A stretch of 64,000 nt of DNA from positions 6,856,001-6,920,000 of the forward strand of contig NZ_JAPEPB010000001.1 of the NCBI RefSeq assembly GCF_026340565.1. The letters run 5' to 3'. This document shows, in pieces, positions 42,549 to 51,073 of this stretch (within the stretch, counting starts at the first letter, position 1; each line of letters begins with the position of its first letter). Source of the DNA: Kitasatospora sp. NBC_01287. GTDB lineage: Bacteria; Actinomycetota; Actinomycetes; Streptomycetales; Streptomycetaceae. The notes beneath the pieces are model-generated. The model saw only the letters and a program-made list of their open reading frames with translations. It had not been told where the DNA came from and did not search any database. The position numbers and the translations under genes are program-made.

Positions 42549-43532
42549 ATGGAATTCGAAGACGAGCTGACCAGGATGCTGACCGAGAGCATCGACGAAC
42601 TCGAACCGCCGGTGGCCGCGATGGTCGCCGAGGGCGGCCGCACCGGCCGCCGCCGCAAGCGGCTGCGCCGGGGCCTGCAGGCGGTGGGTGCCGCGACCAC
42701 GGTGGGGGCGCTGGTGGCCCTGGGCGCGGTGGCGGGGCTGGGCCACGGCACCGCGAGCCCCGTCGGGGTGGCGGCGGCCGCCTCGCCGTCCGCCAGCGCG
42801 GCCGCCGTCGGCGCCGCGTCCGCCTCGCCCGGTGCGGGTGCGGGTGCGAGCGCGGGTGCGAGTGCGTCCGCGAGCGCGAGCGCCGGTGCGGGCACCCCGT
42901 CCGGCACGCTGGACGTGACCTGGCAGGCGCTGGCGAAGACGCTGCACGACCAGCTGCCGCCCGGTGGGCAGTTGGCCGAGCTGGACCCGTCCGGGATCCA
43001 CTTCAACACCACCGACACGCGGCGCTACGTCGAGCTGCAGTACAACGACGGCGCGGGCGCCTCGACGGTGATGATCGAGGTGGGCGACACCGGCGCCAAG
43101 GGCGTGGGCATCATGACCTGCGACCACTGGGGCGGCGGTTCGAACGAGGGCCCGCGCAGGCCGGACTACGAGCAGCCGAGTTGCCAGGTGACCCAGCTGC
43201 CCGGCGGCGGCTCGATGATCTCCCTCGTCACCGGCACCGACACGGTCGGCCTCTACGACGAGTCGGTCCGGGTGCTGCGGCCCGACGGCGTCTACGTCTC
43301 CATCACGGCCGCCAACGCGACCCTGGACGACACCGCGCCCGCCCCGGGGATCACCGTGACCCGGGACCGGCCACCGGTCGGGCTGGCCGGCTGGCAGGCG
43401 ATCGCGCAGAGCCCCGCCTGGCAGTTCAAGGTGTCGCAGTCGGTGCTGGACGCCGGGGCCGAGTTCGCCAGGACGATCTCCCGGCTGCCCTGCCCGAGCG
43501 ATGCGAAGAAGGCGGACTGCGTCATCGACTGA
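42549..43532 (+). CDS. membrane-anchored protein, possible sigma-factor partner
   Basis: A 327-residue protein with a cytoplasmic N-terminus (MEFEDELTRMLTESIDELEP), a basic patch (RTGRRRKRLRR), and one membrane helix (about 52-72). An Ala/Ser-rich linker (about 75-117) precedes an extracytoplasmic domain of about 200 residues with four cysteines (MTCDHW, PSCQVTQ, LPCPSDAKKADC). The position just after an ECF sigma factor and the one-helix layout suggest an anti-sigma-like role. However, no zinc-binding HxxxCxxC anti-sigma motif is present, so this is only inference. A very long hairpin follows the stop. Confidence 0.7.
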   Translation: MEFEDELTRMLTESIDELEPPVAAMVAEGGRTGRRRKRLRRGLQAVGAATTVGALVALGAVAGLGHGTASPVGVAAAASPSASAAAVGAASASPGAGAGASAGASASASASAGAGTPSGTLDVTWQALAKTLHDQLPPGGQLAELDPSGIHFNTTDTRRYVELQYNDGAGASTVMIEVGDTGAKGVGIMTCDHWGGGSNEGPRRPDYEQPSCQVTQLPGGGSMISLVTGTDTVGLYDESVRVLRPDGVYVSITAANATLDDTAPAPGITVTRDRPPVGLAGWQAIAQSPAWQFKVSQSVLDAGAEFARTISRLPCPSDAKKADCVID

Positions 43533-43537
43533 CGGCC

Positions 43538-43608
43538 GCTCCGGCGGGCACCGGCGGGACCGGAGCGGCGCAGGGGAGCGCTCCGGCCCCGCCGGTGCCC
43601 GCCGGAGC
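43538..43608 (+). terminator. very long hairpin, 21-bp perfect arms
   Basis: The arms 43538-43558 and 43588-43608 are perfect complements (21 bases). After one mismatch a further seven pairs (43560-43566 with 43580-43586) continue the stem around a 13-base loop. It begins six bases after the preceding stop and ends 31 bases before the SARP gene, so it should stop transcription into that gene. Confidence 0.85.
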
Positions 43609-43639
43609 GCCCGCGCGGGTTCAATGGCAGGATCAGCGG

Positions 43640-46600
43640 GTGCAGATCGGGATACTGGGGCCGTTCGAGGTCCTCACGGACGACGGCGGCTCGGCCGACG
43701 TACCGGGCGCGCGGCTGCGCGCACTGCTGATCGCCCTCGCGCTGAGGCCGGGTCAGGTCGTGCCGAAGGCCGTGCTCGTCGACTGGATCTGGGGGGAGCG
43801 GCCGCCCGCCGACGCGGCGAACGCCCTGCAGCGCCTGGTCTCCCGGCTGCGGAAGGCACTGCCGGACGTGCCGGTCGAGGGGCAGCCGGACGGCTACCGG
43901 CTGAGGGTCGCGCCCGACGCCGTCGACGCCGTGCGGTTCGAACGCCTGGTCAGCGCGGCCCGGGCCCGCACCGAGGACGCCGCCGGGCGGGTGCGGCTGC
44001 TGCGCGAGGCCTTCGACCTGTGGCGTGGCGCTGCCATGCGGGACGTCGGTCCGCTGGACAGCGCCGCGTTCGACGCCGCGGCCGTCCGGCTCGAAGGGCT
44101 GCGCCTGACCGCCGCGGAGGAGCGGTTCGACGTGGAGGTCGCCCTCGGGCGCGGCGCGGAGGTGGTCGCGGAGCTGACCGACCTGGTGGCGGCGTACCCG
44201 GTGCGGGAGCGGCTGACCGCCGCGCTGATGCGCGCCCTCGTCGCGGCCGGCCGCCCCGGTGAGGCGCTGCTGGTGTTCCAGCGCGCGCGGGAGGCCCTGG
44301 CCGACGCGCTGGGCGCGGACCCCTCGCCGGAGCTGTCCGCGCTGCATGTCGCGCTGCTGCGGGGCGAGTCGGGGCCGGGTGAGTCGGGCCAGCGCGGGGC
44401 GGGACAGCGTGAGTCGGGCCAGCGTGGGGCGGGGCGGGCCGAGGCGGGGTGGGGCGAGGCGGGCCGGCGCGAGGAGGGTCGGCGGACCAACCTGCGCGCC
44501 GAGCTCACCAGTTTCGTCGGCAAGGGCGCCGACGTGGCCGCCGTCCGCGGGCTCATCGCCGGGCACCGGCTCACCACCCTGATCGGGCCGGGCGGTTCGG
44601 GCAAGACCAGGCTGGCCACCGAGACCGCGCGCACGCTGCTCGACGAACTGCCGGACGGGGCCTGGCTGGTGGAACTCGCGGCGATCGGCGCCGACGGTGA
44701 CGTGGCGCAGTCGACGCTCGCCGGACTGGGCCTGCGGGACGCGCTGCTCGGCGGGGCGCCGAACACCTCGCTGACGGACCGGCTCATCGCGGCGATCCGC
44801 GACCGGGAGGCGCTGCTCATCCTGGACAACTGCGAGCACGTGATCGAGTCGGCGGCGGCGTTCGCCCACCGCGTGCTCGGGGAGTGCCGGCGGCTGCGGA
44901 TCCTGGCGACGAGCAGGGAGCCGCTCGGCATCACCGGTGAGGCGCTCTGGTCGGTCGAGCCGCTGGCCCTGCCGGAGGCGCACTCCGGCCGCGCCGAGCT
45001 GGAGGCCTCGCCGGCCGTCCAACTGCTGCGGGACCGGGCGGGCGCGGTGCGGGGGGACCTCGCGGCCGACGCCGGCACGCTCGCCACCATGGTGCGCGTC
45101 TGCCGGGCGCTGGACGGGATGCCGCTGGCGATCGAGCTGGCCGCCGCCAGTCTGCGCACGATGTCCGTCGACCAGCTCGCCCACCGGCTCGACGACCGGT
45201 TCCGCCTGCTGACCAGCGGCAGCCGCACCGCGCTGCCGCGCCACCGGACGCTGCGCGCGGTGGTCGACTGGAGCTGGGAGTTGCTCACCGAGGCCGAACG
45301 GACGGTGCTGCGCCGACTCTCGGTGTTCTCCGGCGGAGCGGGCCTGGAGGCCGCCGAGCGGGTCTGCGCGGGTGACGGGGTCGAGCGCGAGCAGGTGTTC
45401 GAGCTGCTCACCTCGCTGGCCGAGAAGTCACTGCTGCGCACGGCGGGCGACGCCGTACCGCGCTACCGGATGCTCGGCACGATCAAGGAGTACGCCGCGC
45501 AGCGGCTCGCGCAGGCGGGGGAGTCGGACCTGGCGCGCCGGGCGCACCTCGCCCACGTCACCGAGCTCGCCGAGCGGGCGGAGCCGCACCTGCGCCGCGC
45601 CGAGCAACTGGAGTGGCTGGCCGTGCTGGAGGCCGAGCACGACAACATCGCCTCCGCGCTGCGCGGCGCGCTCGCCGCCGGTGAGGCGCGGGCGGCGATG
45701 CGGCTCGCCGTGGGCGCGGGCTGGTACTGGTGGCTCGGCGGGCACAAGACCGAGGGCTTGGAGCTGATCACCGCGGCCGCCGCGATGCCCGCCGCGATGC
45801 CCGGCGAGGTGGCCGGCGAGGTGGCCGACGAGCTCCGGGCCACGCTGTACGCGCTGGTCGTGCTCTTCATGAGTTCGGGGCGGGGTGACGAGCACCAGGC
45901 GGCCCGGTGGATCCACGAGGCGCACCGGCTCAGCCAGGGCGGTCGGGCCGGCGAGGGCAGCCGGGGCAGTGAGGTCGGTCGGGGCAGTCGGGGCCGCCAC
46001 CCGGGGCTGGCGTTCGTCACCGCGCTGGAGCGCATGCTGCGGGAGCCCGACTCGCTGCTGACCGCGTTCGAACCGCTGCTCGGCGACGAGGACCCCTGGG
46101 TGCGCGCACTGGCCCGGCTGCACATGGGCAAGATGCGGATCGTGCTCGGCCACGGCGGCCCGGAGGCGGACGCCTACCTGGAGACGGCGCTCGCCGAGTT
46201 CCGGGCGCTCGGCGAGCGCTTCGGGATCTCCTTCGCCCTGACCGAGTTGGCGGACCGGATCGCCGCGCGCGGCGATTTCGCCGGCGCCTGCGCGTACGTC
46301 GAGCAGGCGGTCGCGGTGGTCACCGAGGTGGGCGCCACCGAGGACGTCATCCGGCTGCGGTCGCGCCAGGCGCAGCTGTACCGGCTGCTGGGGGACGAGG
46401 ACGCCGGCGCGGCCGCCCTGGCCGAGGCCCAGCGGTGCGCGGAGCGGGTCACCTGGCCGGACGCGCTGGCCGAGCTGGCCCTCGCCAAGGCGGAACTCGC
46501 CCGGTGGGGCGGCGACGCCGAGCAGGCGCGCGGCCAACTCGCCGTCGCGCGGGCCGTGCTGGGCGCCGAGGCGGAGCGGGCGTACATCCGCGCGGCGACG

Positions 46601-46942
46601 CACGACCTGCTCGGGTACCTCGCCGAGGACCTCGGCGAGGCCCGGGAGCACCGCGCGGCGGCCTGCGCGGCGGCGTCCGAGGCGGGGCACGCGGTGCTGA
46701 TCGCGCAGGTGCTCGTCGGGGTCGCGGACCTGGCGCTGCGCCGCGGTGAGCACGAGCAGGCCGCGCGGCTGCTCGCGGCGAGCGCCGGGGTGCGCGGGCT
46801 GGTGGACCGCTCCCACCCGGATGTGGCCCGGATCGAGCGGGCAGCGCGCCGCCGCCTCGGCGACACGGGGTTCGCCGAGGCGGCACGGGAGGGAGCGGAG
46901 ACCGACTGGTCCCAGCTGGTCGAGGTCACGCTCGCTTCTTGA
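43640..46942 (+). CDS. SARP/AfsR family transcriptional regulator
   Basis: An 1100-residue regulator. An OmpR-like DNA-binding domain (about 1-90: QIGILGPFEVLTDDG and NALQRLVSRLRKALPD) is followed by a BTAD domain (about 95-240). A repeat-rich linker (about 245-280, GESGQRGAGQRE-type) follows. The NB-ARC ATPase has Walker A LIGPGGSGKTRLATE (about residue 314) and Walker B ALLILDNCEH, and the C-terminal half is TPR-like helices. This is the AfsR architecture, often activating secondary-metabolite or export genes from direct heptamer repeats. The GTG at 43640 is the start that begins the domain. Its end overlaps by 17 bases the convergent ABC permease gene. Heptamer arrays upstream of that exporter make it a probable target. 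Confidence 0.92.
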   Translation: MQIGILGPFEVLTDDGGSADVPGARLRALLIALALRPGQVVPKAVLVDWIWGERPPADAANALQRLVSRLRKALPDVPVEGQPDGYRLRVAPDAVDAVRFERLVSAARARTEDAAGRVRLLREAFDLWRGAAMRDVGPLDSAAFDAAAVRLEGLRLTAAEERFDVEVALGRGAEVVAELTDLVAAYPVRERLTAALMRALVAAGRPGEALLVFQRAREALADALGADPSPELSALHVALLRGESGPGESGQRGAGQRESGQRGAGRAEAGWGEAGRREEGRRTNLRAELTSFVGKGADVAAVRGLIAGHRLTTLIGPGGSGKTRLATETARTLLDELPDGAWLVELAAIGADGDVAQSTLAGLGLRDALLGGAPNTSLTDRLIAAIRDREALLILDNCEHVIESAAAFAHRVLGECRRLRILATSREPLGITGEALWSVEPLALPEAHSGRAELEASPAVQLLRDRAGAVRGDLAADAGTLATMVRVCRALDGMPLAIELAAASLRTMSVDQLAHRLDDRFRLLTSGSRTALPRHRTLRAVVDWSWELLTEAERTVLRRLSVFSGGAGLEAAERVCAGDGVEREQVFELLTSLAEKSLLRTAGDAVPRYRMLGTIKEYAAQRLAQAGESDLARRAHLAHVTELAERAEPHLRRAEQLEWLAVLEAEHDNIASALRGALAAGEARAAMRLAVGAGWYWWLGGHKTEGLELITAAAAMPAAMPGEVAGEVADELRATLYALVVLFMSSGRGDEHQAARWIHEAHRLSQGGRAGEGSRGSEVGRGSRGRHPGLAFVTALERMLREPDSLLTAFEPLLGDEDPWVRALARLHMGKMRIVLGHGGPEADAYLETALAEFRALGERFGISFALTELADRIAARGDFAGACAYVEQAVAVVTEVGATEDVIRLRSRQAQLYRLLGDEDAGAAALAEAQRCAERVTWPDALAELALAKAELARWGGDAEQARGQLAVARAVLGAEAERAYIRAATHDLLGYLAEDLGEAREHRAAACAAASEAGHAVLIAQVLVGVADLALRRGEHEQAARLLAASAGVRGLVDRSHPDVARIERAARRRLGDTGFAEAAREGAETDWSQLVEVTLAS

Positions 46943-47687
46943 AGGAGGCGATCGCCCACGCGTATCCGAGCACCCCGAACCCGACGCACCAGGCCAGGGC
47001 GGCGAGGGTGTCACCGGTCGACGGCGTGCCGGTCAGCAGTCCGCGCAGCGTCTCGATGATCGGCGTGAAGGGCTGGTACTCCGCGAACTGCCGCACGCCG
47101 GTGCCCATCGTGTCGGCGGGCACGAACGCGCTGCTCAGGAAGGGCAGCATGATCAGCGGCACGGTGGCCATGCCCGCCGACTCCGCGGTCTTCGCCGCCA
47201 GGCCCATGGCGACCGTGAGCCAGCTGGTCCCGAGCCCGAGCAGCACCATGACGCCGATCGCGGCGAGCCAGTCGAGGAAGCCCGCGTGCGGGCGGAACCC
47301 CATCGCGAACCCGACGCCGATCACGGCCGCGTCGGCGATCAGGCTGCGCACCGTCGTGGCGACGACATGACCGGTCAGCACGGCGCCGCGAGAGACGTCC
47401 ATGGCCTTGAACCGGTTGATGATGCCGGTGGTCAGATCCCCGTTCACGGCCGTCGCGGTCGGCCCCAGCCCGTAGGTGATGGCCATCACGATCAGGCCCG
47501 GCACCGCGTAGTCGATGTACCTGCCGGGCACCTTGAAGGCGCCGCCGAAGACGTAGACGAACATGAGCATCATCACGAGGGGGAACAGGACCGCCTGGAA
47601 CACCGCGGACGGATTGCGCACCGTGTGCTTGAAGTTGCGGCGCAGCATGATCGCCGAGTCGCCGAGCGAGGTCGTCAGCGTGCTCAT
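46926..47687 (-). CDS. DrrB-type ABC transporter permease
   Basis: A 253-residue ABC-2 type permease with six likely membrane helices, starting with FKHTVRNPSAVFQAVLFPLVMMLMFVY split over the first helix. The family motif GIINRFKAMDVSRGAVLTGH lies in the cytoplasmic loop and FLSSAFVPADTMGTGVRQFAEYQPFTPI near the C-terminal helices. It matches DrrB of daunorubicin/doxorubicin exporters. The start ATG overlaps the ATPase stop by four bases (ATGA), so the pair is co-translated. Cargo unknown. Confidence 0.9.
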   Translation of the reverse strand: MSTLTTSLGDSAIMLRRNFKHTVRNPSAVFQAVLFPLVMMLMFVYVFGGAFKVPGRYIDYAVPGLIVMAITYGLGPTATAVNGDLTTGIINRFKAMDVSRGAVLTGHVVATTVRSLIADAAVIGVGFAMGFRPHAGFLDWLAAIGVMVLLGLGTSWLTVAMGLAAKTAESAGMATVPLIMLPFLSSAFVPADTMGTGVRQFAEYQPFTPIIETLRGLLTGTPSTGDTLAALAWCVGFGVLGYAWAIASFKKRA

Positions 47688-48622
47688 CGTGCGTTCTCCT
47701 GTGTGCTGGTGTGACCGGTCAGGGCGAAGAAGACGTCGTCGAGGTCCGGGGTGTGCACCGAGAACTCCGCCGCGCTGATCAGGTGTTCGTCGAGCCGGTC
47801 CAGCAGGGCCCGCAGCGACCTGGAGCCGCCGTCGCTGGGCACCCGCAGCACCAGGTCCTGGTCGTCCCGGGTGGCGTCGGGCAGCACCCGGGCCGCCGCG
47901 TCGAGTTCGTGCGGGGCGGCGAACCGGAGCCGGACGTGGGTGCCGGGGATCTGGCGCTTGAGCTCCTCGGGGGTGCCCTGGGCGACGATGCGGCCCTGGT
48001 CGAGCACCGCGACCCGGTCGGCCAGCTGGTCGGCCTCCTCCAGGTACTGGGTGGTGAGGAAGATGGTGGTGCCCTCGGCCACCAGCTCGCGGACGATCTC
48101 CCACATGGTGCGCCTGCTGCGCGGGTCCAGACCCGTCGTCGGCTCGTCCAGGAAGATGATCCGCGGGGCCCCGACCAGCGTCATCGCCAGGTCCAACTTC
48201 CGCCGCATGCCGCCGGAGTAGGTCGCCACCATCTTCTGCGCCGACTCCGCCAGGTCGAACCGCCCCAGCAGCCGCGCGACCACCTGGTCACCGGAGCGCA
48301 CCCGCCTCAGGTCCGCCATCAGCCGCAGGTTCTCCCTGCCGGTCAGCAGCTCGTCCACCGCGGCGAACTGGCCGGTCACGCCGATGACCTTGCGCACCTC
48401 CTTGGTGGCCCGCACCACGTCGTGCCCGGCCACGCGCACCGTGCCGGCGTCGGCCGTCAGCAGCGTGGTCAGGACGTTCACCGTCGTCGTCTTGCCGGCC
48501 CCGTTCGGGCCGAGCATGGAGAAGACCGATCCTTCGGCGACCTCGAAGTCGACGCCGTCGAGTACGGTCCGCTCCCCGTATGCCTTCCGCAGTCCCGAGA
48601 CCGCGATCACTGGATTCCTCAT
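47684..48622 (-). CDS. DrrA-type ABC transporter ATPase
   Basis: A 312-residue ATPase. Walker A is LGPNGAGKTTTVNVL (about residue 36), the Q-loop VTGQFAAVDELLTGRENL, the signature YSGGMRRKLDLAMTLVG, and Walker B IIFLDEPTTGLDPRSRR. The C-terminal DrrA domain ends in DLDDVFFALTGH. With the downstream permease it forms an export pump for hydrophobic drugs or metabolites. ATG at 48622 has GGAGG close upstream; in-frame extensions have no support. The 114 bases upstream carry seven GTGTCAG-like heptamers, consistent with control by the SARP regulator next door. Confidence 0.92.
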   Translation of the reverse strand: MRNPVIAVSGLRKAYGERTVLDGVDFEVAEGSVFSMLGPNGAGKTTTVNVLTTLLTADAGTVRVAGHDVVRATKEVRKVIGVTGQFAAVDELLTGRENLRLMADLRRVRSGDQVVARLLGRFDLAESAQKMVATYSGGMRRKLDLAMTLVGAPRIIFLDEPTTGLDPRSRRTMWEIVRELVAEGTTIFLTTQYLEEADQLADRVAVLDQGRIVAQGTPEELKRQIPGTHVRLRFAAPHELDAAARVLPDATRDDQDLVLRVPSDGGSRSLRALLDRLDEHLISAAEFSVHTPDLDDVFFALTGHTSTQENAR

Positions 48623-48644
48623 GCCTCCAGCGTCGCCACCGGCC

Positions 48645-48673
48645 CTGACACGGGGCTGACACCGTCCTGACAC
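48645..48673 (-). promoter_or_regulatory. SARP-type heptamer array, 11-bp period
   Basis: CTGACAC (GTGTCAG on the minus strand) occurs perfectly three times at 48645-48651, 48656-48662 and 48667-48673. Each heptamer is followed by a four-base spacer, giving the 11-base period that places SARP monomers on one face of the helix. It lies 23-51 bases before the drrA-like ATG, close to where a SARP target promoter would be. Confidence 0.65.
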
Positions 48674-48697
48674 GGCTGCCGAGGGCGCGGGCGGGCG

Positions 48698-48740
48698 GTG
48701 TCAGGAGTCGTGTCAGCAGGCGTGTCAGCAGGCGGGTCAG
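48698..48740 (+). promoter_or_regulatory. second heptamer array, opposite orientation, 12-bp period
   Basis: GTGTCAG occurs at 48698-48704, 48710-48716 and 48722-48728, with GGGTCAG at 48734-48740, a 12-base period. It is the same heptamer as in the first array but on the other strand, and its last copy covers the stop codon of the HxlR-peroxiredoxin gene (48737-48739). Confidence 0.5.
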
Positions 48741-49627
48741 GAGTCGTGGCGGACGCTGTCCAGGAGGGCCAGCGCGTCGTCCACCGAGCCGGCGGGGTCG
48801 GGGAGGGGGTAGAGGACGCCGCGCACGGCGCGGGTGCGGTCGAGGAGGAGGGTCAGGCGCTTGAGGCGGTCGGTGCCGGCGGCGCGGAAGGTGGGCAGGC
48901 GCAGGGCGGCGGTCAGGTGGAGGTCGGCGTCGGAGAGGAGGGGGAAGGGCAGGCGGTGGTGCTCGCCGAAGGAGGCGAGTTGGTCGGGGCGTTGGGTGCT
49001 CACGCCCAGGACGCTCGCGCCGCGCTCGGTGAACTCCGCGATCCGGTCGCGGTAGGTGCAGGACTCCAGGGTGCAGCCCGGGGCGCCGGGGATGGTGTCC
49101 CACTCCGGCGGGAGGCCCTGGTGGCCGGGGGCGTAGCCGCCGGGGAAGCAGTAGAGCACCGTCCACGGCTGCGCGGTGACCGGGTCGAGAGGTGTGCCGG
49201 TGGCGGCGCGCAGGGTGAGGTCGGGCAGCCGGGTGCCGACCAGGGCGTGCACGCGGTGGGTCTCGGCGGAGTCGGGTGCGCTGGTGGCGGTCAGTTCGCC
49301 GTCGCCCAGCACGTAGCGGGCGCCCCAGTCCTGGAGCGCGACCAGCACCGGCAGCAGCCCGCGCCCGGTGGGGCTCAGGTGGTATTCGAAGCGCGGCGGG
49401 TGCGGGTGGTAGAGCCGCTTCTCCAGCACACCTTCCTCGACCAGGGACTTGAGTCGGCCCGCCAGTACCCGGCGGCTGATGCCGGTGGACTCCAGCAACT
49501 GTTCGAACTGGTGGACGCCGCCCGCGACATCGCGGACCAGCAGCAGGGTCCACCAGTCGCCCACCACGGCGACGGCCTGGGCGAGCGAGCAGTTCGGGTC
49601 GGTGGAGGCGGAAGCGGAAGCGCGCAT
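48737..49627 (-). CDS. HxlR-type regulator fused to a peroxiredoxin
   Basis: A 296-residue two-domain protein. Residues about 10-110 are an HxlR winged helix (VVGDWWTLLLVRDVAGG, then GISRRVLAGRLKSLVEEGVL). Residues about 130-296 are a thioredoxin-fold peroxiredoxin of the BCP/Q type, with VLYCFPGGYAPG and the catalytic region PGAPGCTLESCTYRDRI, whose first cysteine is the expected peroxidatic one and whose second (five residues later) may resolve it. The fusion suggests a regulator that reads peroxide or thiol state directly. It is divergent from an MFS exporter, with a perfect palindrome between them. ATG at 49627 has an AAGGTGG upstream. Confidence 0.85.
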   Translation of the reverse strand: MRASASASTDPNCSLAQAVAVVGDWWTLLLVRDVAGGVHQFEQLLESTGISRRVLAGRLKSLVEEGVLEKRLYHPHPPRFEYHLSPTGRGLLPVLVALQDWGARYVLGDGELTATSAPDSAETHRVHALVGTRLPDLTLRAATGTPLDPVTAQPWTVLYCFPGGYAPGHQGLPPEWDTIPGAPGCTLESCTYRDRIAEFTERGASVLGVSTQRPDQLASFGEHHRLPFPLLSDADLHLTAALRLPTFRAAGTDRLKRLTLLLDRTRAVRGVLYPLPDPAGSVDDALALLDSVRHDS

Positions 49628-49669
49628 GGGTCCACCTTGCCTGATGGCCCCAGGGAGGCGCTGGGTATA

Positions 49670-49692
49670 GTGAGTATCAAATGGATACTCAC
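49670..49692. promoter_or_regulatory. HxlR operator
   Basis: GTGAGTATC, five bases, then GATACTCAC is a perfect 9-base inverted repeat containing the TATC/GATA core typical of HxlR sites. It lies 43 bases before the regulator start and 15 before the MFS start, so it can control both. Confidence 0.7.
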
Positions 49693-49706
49693 TAGGGGGA
49701 GTGAAC

Positions 49707-51071
49707 GTGACCAGCACGACGCAGGGGCCGAAGGCCAGGAGGCGGGAGGAGCGGGAGGAGCGGGATCGGGAGGAGCGGGCGGCGCGGGGGCCGGAGAGTG
49801 GCAGCCGGCTCTTCTGGCGCTACTGGACGGCGGGCACGATCAGCAGTACCGGCTCGGCCGTCACGCTGGTCGCGCTGCCGCTGACGGCGGTGGCCGCACT
49901 GCGCGCGAGCAGCGTGCAGGTCGGCGTGCTGACCGCCGCCGGTGACGTCGCCTGGATCCTGATCGGGCTGCCGGCCGGGGTGCTGGTGCAGCGGCTGCCG
50001 CTGCGCGGCACGCAGGTGGTGATGGACCTGCTGCGCGCCGCCGCGCTCTTCTCGATCCCGCTCGCCGCCGCCTTCGGGCTGCTCGCGCTGCCGCAGTTGA
50101 TCGCCGTGGCGTTGCTGGTCGGACTGGCCGACGTCGTCTTCGACATCGGCAACTCGACCTTCCTGCCCTCGATCGTCGGCCCCGCGGAGCTGACCGCCCG
50201 CAACAGCGTCAACTCGGCCGGGAGTGCCGCGACTTCGCTCGGCGGCCCGGCGCTGGGCGGAGTGCTGGTGCAGCTGATCGGCTCGGTCGCCACGCTGCTG
50301 GTCGACGCCGTCAGCTACCTGGTCTCGGCCGCCCTGCTGCGCAGCCTGCCTCGCCCCGCGCCGGCGCAGCGCCCTGCCCAGGGCGTCTCGATGGCCGCGC
50401 TGATCCGCGACGGCTGGCGCTTCGTCGTGCACCACCCGCTGATCCGGCCCTGCGTCGCGGCGGCCGGGGTGACCAACTTCGTCTGCGGCGCGCTGGCCGC
50501 GCTCACGCCGCTCTTCCTGGTGCGCTCGGTGGGCGCTCCCGCCGGACTGGTCGGCGTGCTGGTCGCGACCGAGGGCGTCGGCGGTCTGATCGGCGCCGCG
50601 CTGACACCCCGGCTGGCCGGCCGGCTTGGCAGCGCGCGGGCGGTGCTGCTGGCGCCGGCCGGCGGCGCGCTCGCGCTGGTGCTGCTGCCGCTGGCCGGCA
50701 GTGGTTGGCGGTTGCTCCTGTTCGGGCTCGGCAACGTGGGCTTCGCGATGGGCGTGGTGGTGCTCAGCACCCTGACCCGGACGCACCGTCAGACCGTGAC
50801 GCCCGCGGAGTTGCTGCCGCGCGTGATGGCCACCGTGCGGTTCATCACCTGGGGCATGCTGCCGGTGGGCGCGCTGGCCGCCGGGTTCGCGGCCACCGCG
50901 TTCGGCGCGCGGGAGGCGTTGTGGCTGGTCTGCCTGGTGGCGCTCGCCATCCCGCTGCCGCTCTGGCTGAGCCCGCTGCGGGGGGGTGCGGGAGCTGGCG
51001 TGAGGGGCCGGCCCGCCCGGGCCCGGTCAGCGCTCCGTGATCCCGGCCCGGGCCCGGTCAGCGCTCCGTGA
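49707..51071 (+). CDS. MFS transporter (drug-efflux type)
   Basis: A 454-residue transporter with about 12 membrane helices. A charged N-tail rich in E and R (REEREERDREERAARG) is followed by the first helices (ISSTGSAVTLVALPLTAVAAL). The NSTFLPSIVGPAELTARNSV loop between helices 4 and 5 is typical of the actinobacterial efflux subfamily. I chose the GTG at 49707 because AGGGGGA ends six bases before it; the GTG at 49701 touches that sequence. The 3' end lies in a duplicated 28-base segment and overlaps the convergent NADAR gene by 14 bases. It is likely repressed by the divergent HxlR-peroxiredoxin protein. Substrate unknown. Confidence 0.87.
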   Translation: MTSTTQGPKARRREEREERDREERAARGPESGSRLFWRYWTAGTISSTGSAVTLVALPLTAVAALRASSVQVGVLTAAGDVAWILIGLPAGVLVQRLPLRGTQVVMDLLRAAALFSIPLAAAFGLLALPQLIAVALLVGLADVVFDIGNSTFLPSIVGPAELTARNSVNSAGSAATSLGGPALGGVLVQLIGSVATLLVDAVSYLVSAALLRSLPRPAPAQRPAQGVSMAALIRDGWRFVVHHPLIRPCVAAAGVTNFVCGALAALTPLFLVRSVGAPAGLVGVLVATEGVGGLIGAALTPRLAGRLGSARAVLLAPAGGALALVLLPLAGSGWRLLLFGLGNVGFAMGVVVLSTLTRTHRQTVTPAELLPRVMATVRFITWGMLPVGALAAGFAATAFGAREALWLVCLVALAIPLPLWLSPLRGGAGAGVRGRPARARSALRDPGPGPVSAP

Positions 51072-51073
51072 TC
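51015..51073. repeat. 28-bp direct repeat at convergent gene ends
   Basis: A 28-base sequence at 51015-51042 is repeated perfectly at 51046-51073 (31-base period). The second copy contains the stop codons of both the MFS gene (51069-51071) and the convergent NADAR gene (51058-51060), so the duplication has altered the C-terminus of the MFS protein. Confidence 0.9.

Noticed and set aside
43640..51071. A secondary-metabolite gene cluster around the SARP regulator and DrrAB exporter
   Set aside because: No synthase, synthetase, tailoring or resistance-target genes are present in this region; regulator and exporters alone do not make a cluster.
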